DNA of 7,803 bases from contig PUKR01000272.1 in the NCBI GenBank assembly GCA_003552365.1, positions 1 to 7,803 of the forward strand. Reading direction: 5' to 3'. Shown in pieces: positions 5,759 to 7,803 of the stretch. The stretch is from Syntrophomonadaceae bacterium. GTDB lineage: Bacteria > Bacillota > Dethiobacteria > DTU022. Both the position numbers and the translations under genes were made by a program. How positions within the stretch are numbered: position 1 is the stretch's first letter; the number at the start of each line of letters is the position of its first letter. The notes under the pieces were generated by a model. The model ran no database searches and was not told where the DNA came from. It saw nothing but the letters and a program-made list of their open reading frames with translations.

Positions 5759-7510
5759 ATGAAAGATCAAAATGGAAACAATCAACATAAAGATAGTGAA
5801 ATGCAAAATACTCAAGACGTTCGGAATACACAAAATGAAAGCAGGCCCCGTAATTTTAAGATAGTTGGTATCGGGGCGGCCGTGGTGATTTTAATTGCCG
5901 TAGCTGTAATTGCGGGTTTGTCGCTTTACAACCCCCACATTTCTGTCCCCGGTGATTATCATACCATCCAGGCTGCAATAGAAGCTGCCGAAGACGGGGA
6001 TGAAATAGTTGTCGAACCGGGTGTTTACTATGAACAAGTCGATTTTATGGGCAAAAATGTTACCGTACGCAGTACAGAGCCGGATAATGAAGAAGTGGTA
6101 GCTGAAACTGTTATAGACGGACGTAAAAGAGGTTCTGTGATTACTTTTCAAAACGGTGAAAGTAATGATGCAGTTTTAAAAGGATTTACAATAACTAACG
6201 GCATAGGTACCAGGGAATCAGTTACTTATGAAGAGGAAGGCGAACAGGTTACTGAAGACGGTCATTATGGCGGCGGGATATTTATTCACAGCAGCAGTTC
6301 ACCGACTATCACTAAAAACTTTATAACCGGAAACGAAGCCGACCAGGACGGTGGCGGGATTGCCGTGCTCGGTGACTCCAGTCCTGTCATAGAAAATAAC
6401 CAGATTCGCAACAACAGCGCATTCAGCGGCGGGGGTATTACTGCGCTGGAAGCCAATCCAATAATTGAGGACAATACCATTGCCGAAAATGATGCCCAGT
6501 ACCTGGGAGGAGGGATCCTGGTTGATTTTGATTCTTCCCCCAGTATTCGCGGCAATAATATTAACAGCAACAGGTGCACCAGTGGCGGCGGGATTGCCGT
6601 ATGGAATGCGGATCCCCTGGTCGCTAACAATACCATTCATCAAAATGAAGCGATCTGGTTTGGCGGTGGGATTGCTGCTTTTAATGCCAGCCCTACCATT
6701 GAAAACAATGAAGTTTCCCAGAATTCAGCTCAAAATCATGGTGGAGGGATTGCTCTAAGTGAAGGCGGGGCCCCTGAAATAAATAACAATACAATAATGA
6801 AAAACTATACAGACGAAAGCGGCGGCGGCCTTGCCATACTTGAAGGTACCGATGCTAACGTGACCGATAACATTATTTCAGAAAATGCTGTTTTATATGG
6901 TGGAGGGGGAATTTATGTCAAGCAGTCCTCACCAACCATTGATAATAACGATATTACCGGAAACCTGGTCCAGCAGGACGGCGGTGGAATTGCTATTATG
7001 ATCAACTCTTCCCCTGTACTGACCGGTAATTTAATCGATGAAAATAGAGCGGGTCGAGCCGGTGGCGGCGTGGTGATCGCCGAAGAGAGTGAGGCTATCT
7101 TTACCGACAATACCATTTCCAATAATGAAGCAGAAGTTACGGGGGGCGGCTTTATCGTTCAAAACTCCACCATTGAATTGGAAAGAAATATCATTTCCGG
7201 TAACGTAGCCAGGGAAGAATCAGGCGGGGGAATAATTATTGTAGCCAATTCGGTTGCCACCATTACAGGCAATGAATTTATTGAAAATATCGCCGCTGAG
7301 TTTGGCGGAGGCCTGGTTGTTTACGAGCAAGCCGAAGTAGCGCTTACTGAAAACGATTTTATTGCAAATGAAGCAGAAATGGGCGGGGCTTTTATCGGCT
7401 TTGAACCTGCCATCATTGATTTAAATGATCCGGATGATAATACTTACGAAGATAATATCCCTGATGATATCGAAGAGGATATCGTAGATGAAGAACCAGA
7501 CCTTGATTAA
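5759..7510 (+). CDS. Membrane-anchored right-handed beta-helix protein, paralogue without zinc ribbon
   Basis: 583 residues from the ATG at 5759, which has AGGGAGG at 5741-5747 upstream. An in-frame GTG at 5708, overlapping the previous stop, would add 17 residues but has no convincing Shine-Dalgarno. A short polar N-terminus rich in Asn and Gln (1-32) precedes one transmembrane segment (about 33-57); there is no zinc ribbon and the only cysteine is Cys272. The cap at 61-147 matches the upstream protein at about 50 of 87 positions by hand alignment, so the genes are tandem duplicates. A ~20-residue acidic insertion (about 150-170) follows. Fourteen coils have GGG turns near 171, 198, 224, 250, 276, 302, 328, 355, 382, 408, 435, 462, 489 and 516, plus GGA at 542, a very regular 26-27 residue period with Asn ladders. 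The end is NDPDDNTYEDNIPDD (556-570) and an acidic tail. Likely an extracellular rod; no catalytic motif seen. Probably co-transcribed with the upstream gene, 50 bp away. Confidence 0.88.
   Translation: MKDQNGNNQHKDSEMQNTQDVRNTQNESRPRNFKIVGIGAAVVILIAVAVIAGLSLYNPHISVPGDYHTIQAAIEAAEDGDEIVVEPGVYYEQVDFMGKNVTVRSTEPDNEEVVAETVIDGRKRGSVITFQNGESNDAVLKGFTITNGIGTRESVTYEEEGEQVTEDGHYGGGIFIHSSSSPTITKNFITGNEADQDGGGIAVLGDSSPVIENNQIRNNSAFSGGGITALEANPIIEDNTIAENDAQYLGGGILVDFDSSPSIRGNNINSNRCTSGGGIAVWNADPLVANNTIHQNEAIWFGGGIAAFNASPTIENNEVSQNSAQNHGGGIALSEGGAPEINNNTIMKNYTDESGGGLAILEGTDANVTDNIISENAVLYGGGGIYVKQSSPTIDNNDITGNLVQQDGGGIAIMINSSPVLTGNLIDENRAGRAGGGVVIAEESEAIFTDNTISNNEAEVTGGGFIVQNSTIELERNIISGNVAREESGGGIIIVANSVATITGNEFIENIAAEFGGGLVVYEQAEVALTENDFIANEAEMGGAFIGFEPAIIDLNDPDDNTYEDNIPDDIEEDIVDEEPDLD
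6269..7468 (+). repeat. Fifteen beta-helix coil repeats in the second beta-helix gene
   Basis: Units of 26-27 codons (78-81 bp) start at each GGG turn. At DNA level the turns are near-copies, for example GGCGGGATTGCCGT at 6353-6366 and again at 6587-6600. This gives many short in-frame direct repeats at one-coil multiples, which could support gain or loss of coils by slippage or recombination. Confidence 0.85.
7422..7447 (+). repeat. 26-bp exact repeat shared by the 3' ends of both beta-helix genes, copy 2
   Basis: Identical to 5647-5672 and in the same frame, encoding LNDPDDNTY in the C-terminal cap. The neighbouring residues (xxNIPxD) are conserved as protein but not as DNA. Confidence 0.85.
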
Positions 7511-7737
7511 AGGTGAATGGCCTGTAAAGCTTTGCCGGTTGGTTAAAATTTGCTCAGATAGAAAAAACTCCGGTATATGATCTAAAAACAGAAGCCTGCT
7601 CAGCCATTATAGGGTTGCGTGTCAAGCTGCCCGAAATCAAGGCCCTGTTTGCGTGGATTATCATTTCAGGCTTGCCGGTGCTGATGTAAGCTACTCTTAA
7701 CGGTCACAAAATCCTCTAAATATAAAGGTGAAAGTTT
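7511..7737. other. 227-bp gene-free stretch between the beta-helix operon and a terminator
   Basis: No ORF with a start codon and ribosome binding site is present; an open frame of about 54 codons (7525-7689) lacks an initiator. AAGCCTG near 7580 can pair with CAGGCTT near 7670, and TTGCGTG occurs twice in direct orientation (near 7605 and 7640). A weak promoter-like pair, TTGCTC then TATATG after 18 bp, lies near 7550-7580. The stretch could be a 3' untranslated region, a small RNA, or the leader of a downstream gene. I recognise no known riboswitch consensus. Confidence 0.4.
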
Positions 7738-7767
7738 AAGAACCTGCCTGGCCGGCAGGTTCTTTTT
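7738..7767 (+). terminator. Strong rho-independent terminator
   Basis: A perfect 11-bp stem, AAGAACCTGCC (7738-7748) with GGCAGGTTCTT (7754-7764), has a 5-nt loop (TGGCC) and a run of five T at 7763-7767. The T run sits on the plus-strand 3' side, so it acts on plus-strand transcripts. It lies 228 bp after the last stop codon and only a few bases before a GAGGGAG sequence, which would fit either an operon end or an attenuator ahead of the next gene. Confidence 0.85.
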
Positions 7768-7771
7768 ACGA

Positions 7772-7803
7772 GAGGGAGTTTTGTTTGTTCTGACCTTGCT
7801 TAA
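7772..7803 (+). other. Possible ribosome binding site and start region of a gene continuing past the window
   Basis: GAGGGAG (7772-7778) is a good Shine-Dalgarno match. The nearest start codon, TTG at 7781, opens a frame (LFVLTLL) that stays open to the edge, but the 2-nt spacing is too short for a confident start. The real initiator may lie beyond the window. Confidence 0.2.

Noticed and set aside
6269..7468. CRISPR-like or satellite repeat array
   Set aside because: The 78-81 bp periodicity is in a continuous reading frame and is explained by protein coils; repeat units are too divergent for CRISPR.
7525..7689. Open frame of about 54 codons after the second beta-helix gene, considered as a gene remnant
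   Set aside because: It has no start codon and no similarity to a family I know; a frame of this length is expected by chance.
7580..7767. 6S RNA, T-box or cobalamin riboswitch in the terminal stretch
   Set aside because: The size and the GCCGGTGC string were suggestive, but the long rod of 6S RNA, the T-box core and the full cobalamin consensus are all absent.

Overview
The window looks like chromosomal DNA from a Gram-positive, probably clostridial, member of the Bacillota. The reasons are a YloV/FakA-type DAK2 protein, strong AGGAGG-like ribosome binding sites, a TTG start, a lipobox protein, simple hairpin-plus-T terminators and a moderate, slightly AT-rich composition. The genus cannot be named from this sequence. 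No tRNA, rRNA, CRISPR array, insertion sequence or phage gene was seen.

Layout. Positions 1-2656 are on the minus strand. They hold the 5' 542 codons of a fatty acid kinase FakA/YloV homologue, cut by the window edge, and upstream of it a DUF523-DUF1722 (TudS/YbgA-type) protein. A 194-bp divergent intergenic region follows. From 2851 everything is on the plus strand: a small acidic lipoprotein built of four copies of a ~57-residue repeat, closed by a terminator at 3881-3926; a 390-bp non-coding stretch with a candidate promoter; then two tandem paralogous membrane-anchored right-handed beta-helix proteins (4317-5708 and 5759-7510), 50 bp apart and probably co-transcribed. The end of the window is a 227-bp gene-free stretch and a strong rho-independent terminator at 7738-7767. 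A ribosome-binding-site-like sequence follows it, so a further gene probably starts at or just beyond the edge.

How the parts fit. The minus-strand genes are housekeeping-like (acyl-phosphate production from exogenous fatty acids; a putative Fe-S desulfidase-like protein). The plus-strand genes all encode proteins predicted to face outside the membrane: a lipoprotein with repeated small beta domains and two N-terminally anchored beta-helix rods. They read as a small cell-surface module, but no enzymatic active site or partner is visible, so adhesion or cell-wall interaction is inference only. The most distinctive element is the beta-helix pair. It has GGG(I/L/V) turns at a 25-29 residue period with NxIxxN ladders, recalling the GGAI/FxxN repeats of chlamydial polymorphic membrane proteins. 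One paralogue carries a cytoplasmic four-cysteine zinc ribbon and the other lacks it.
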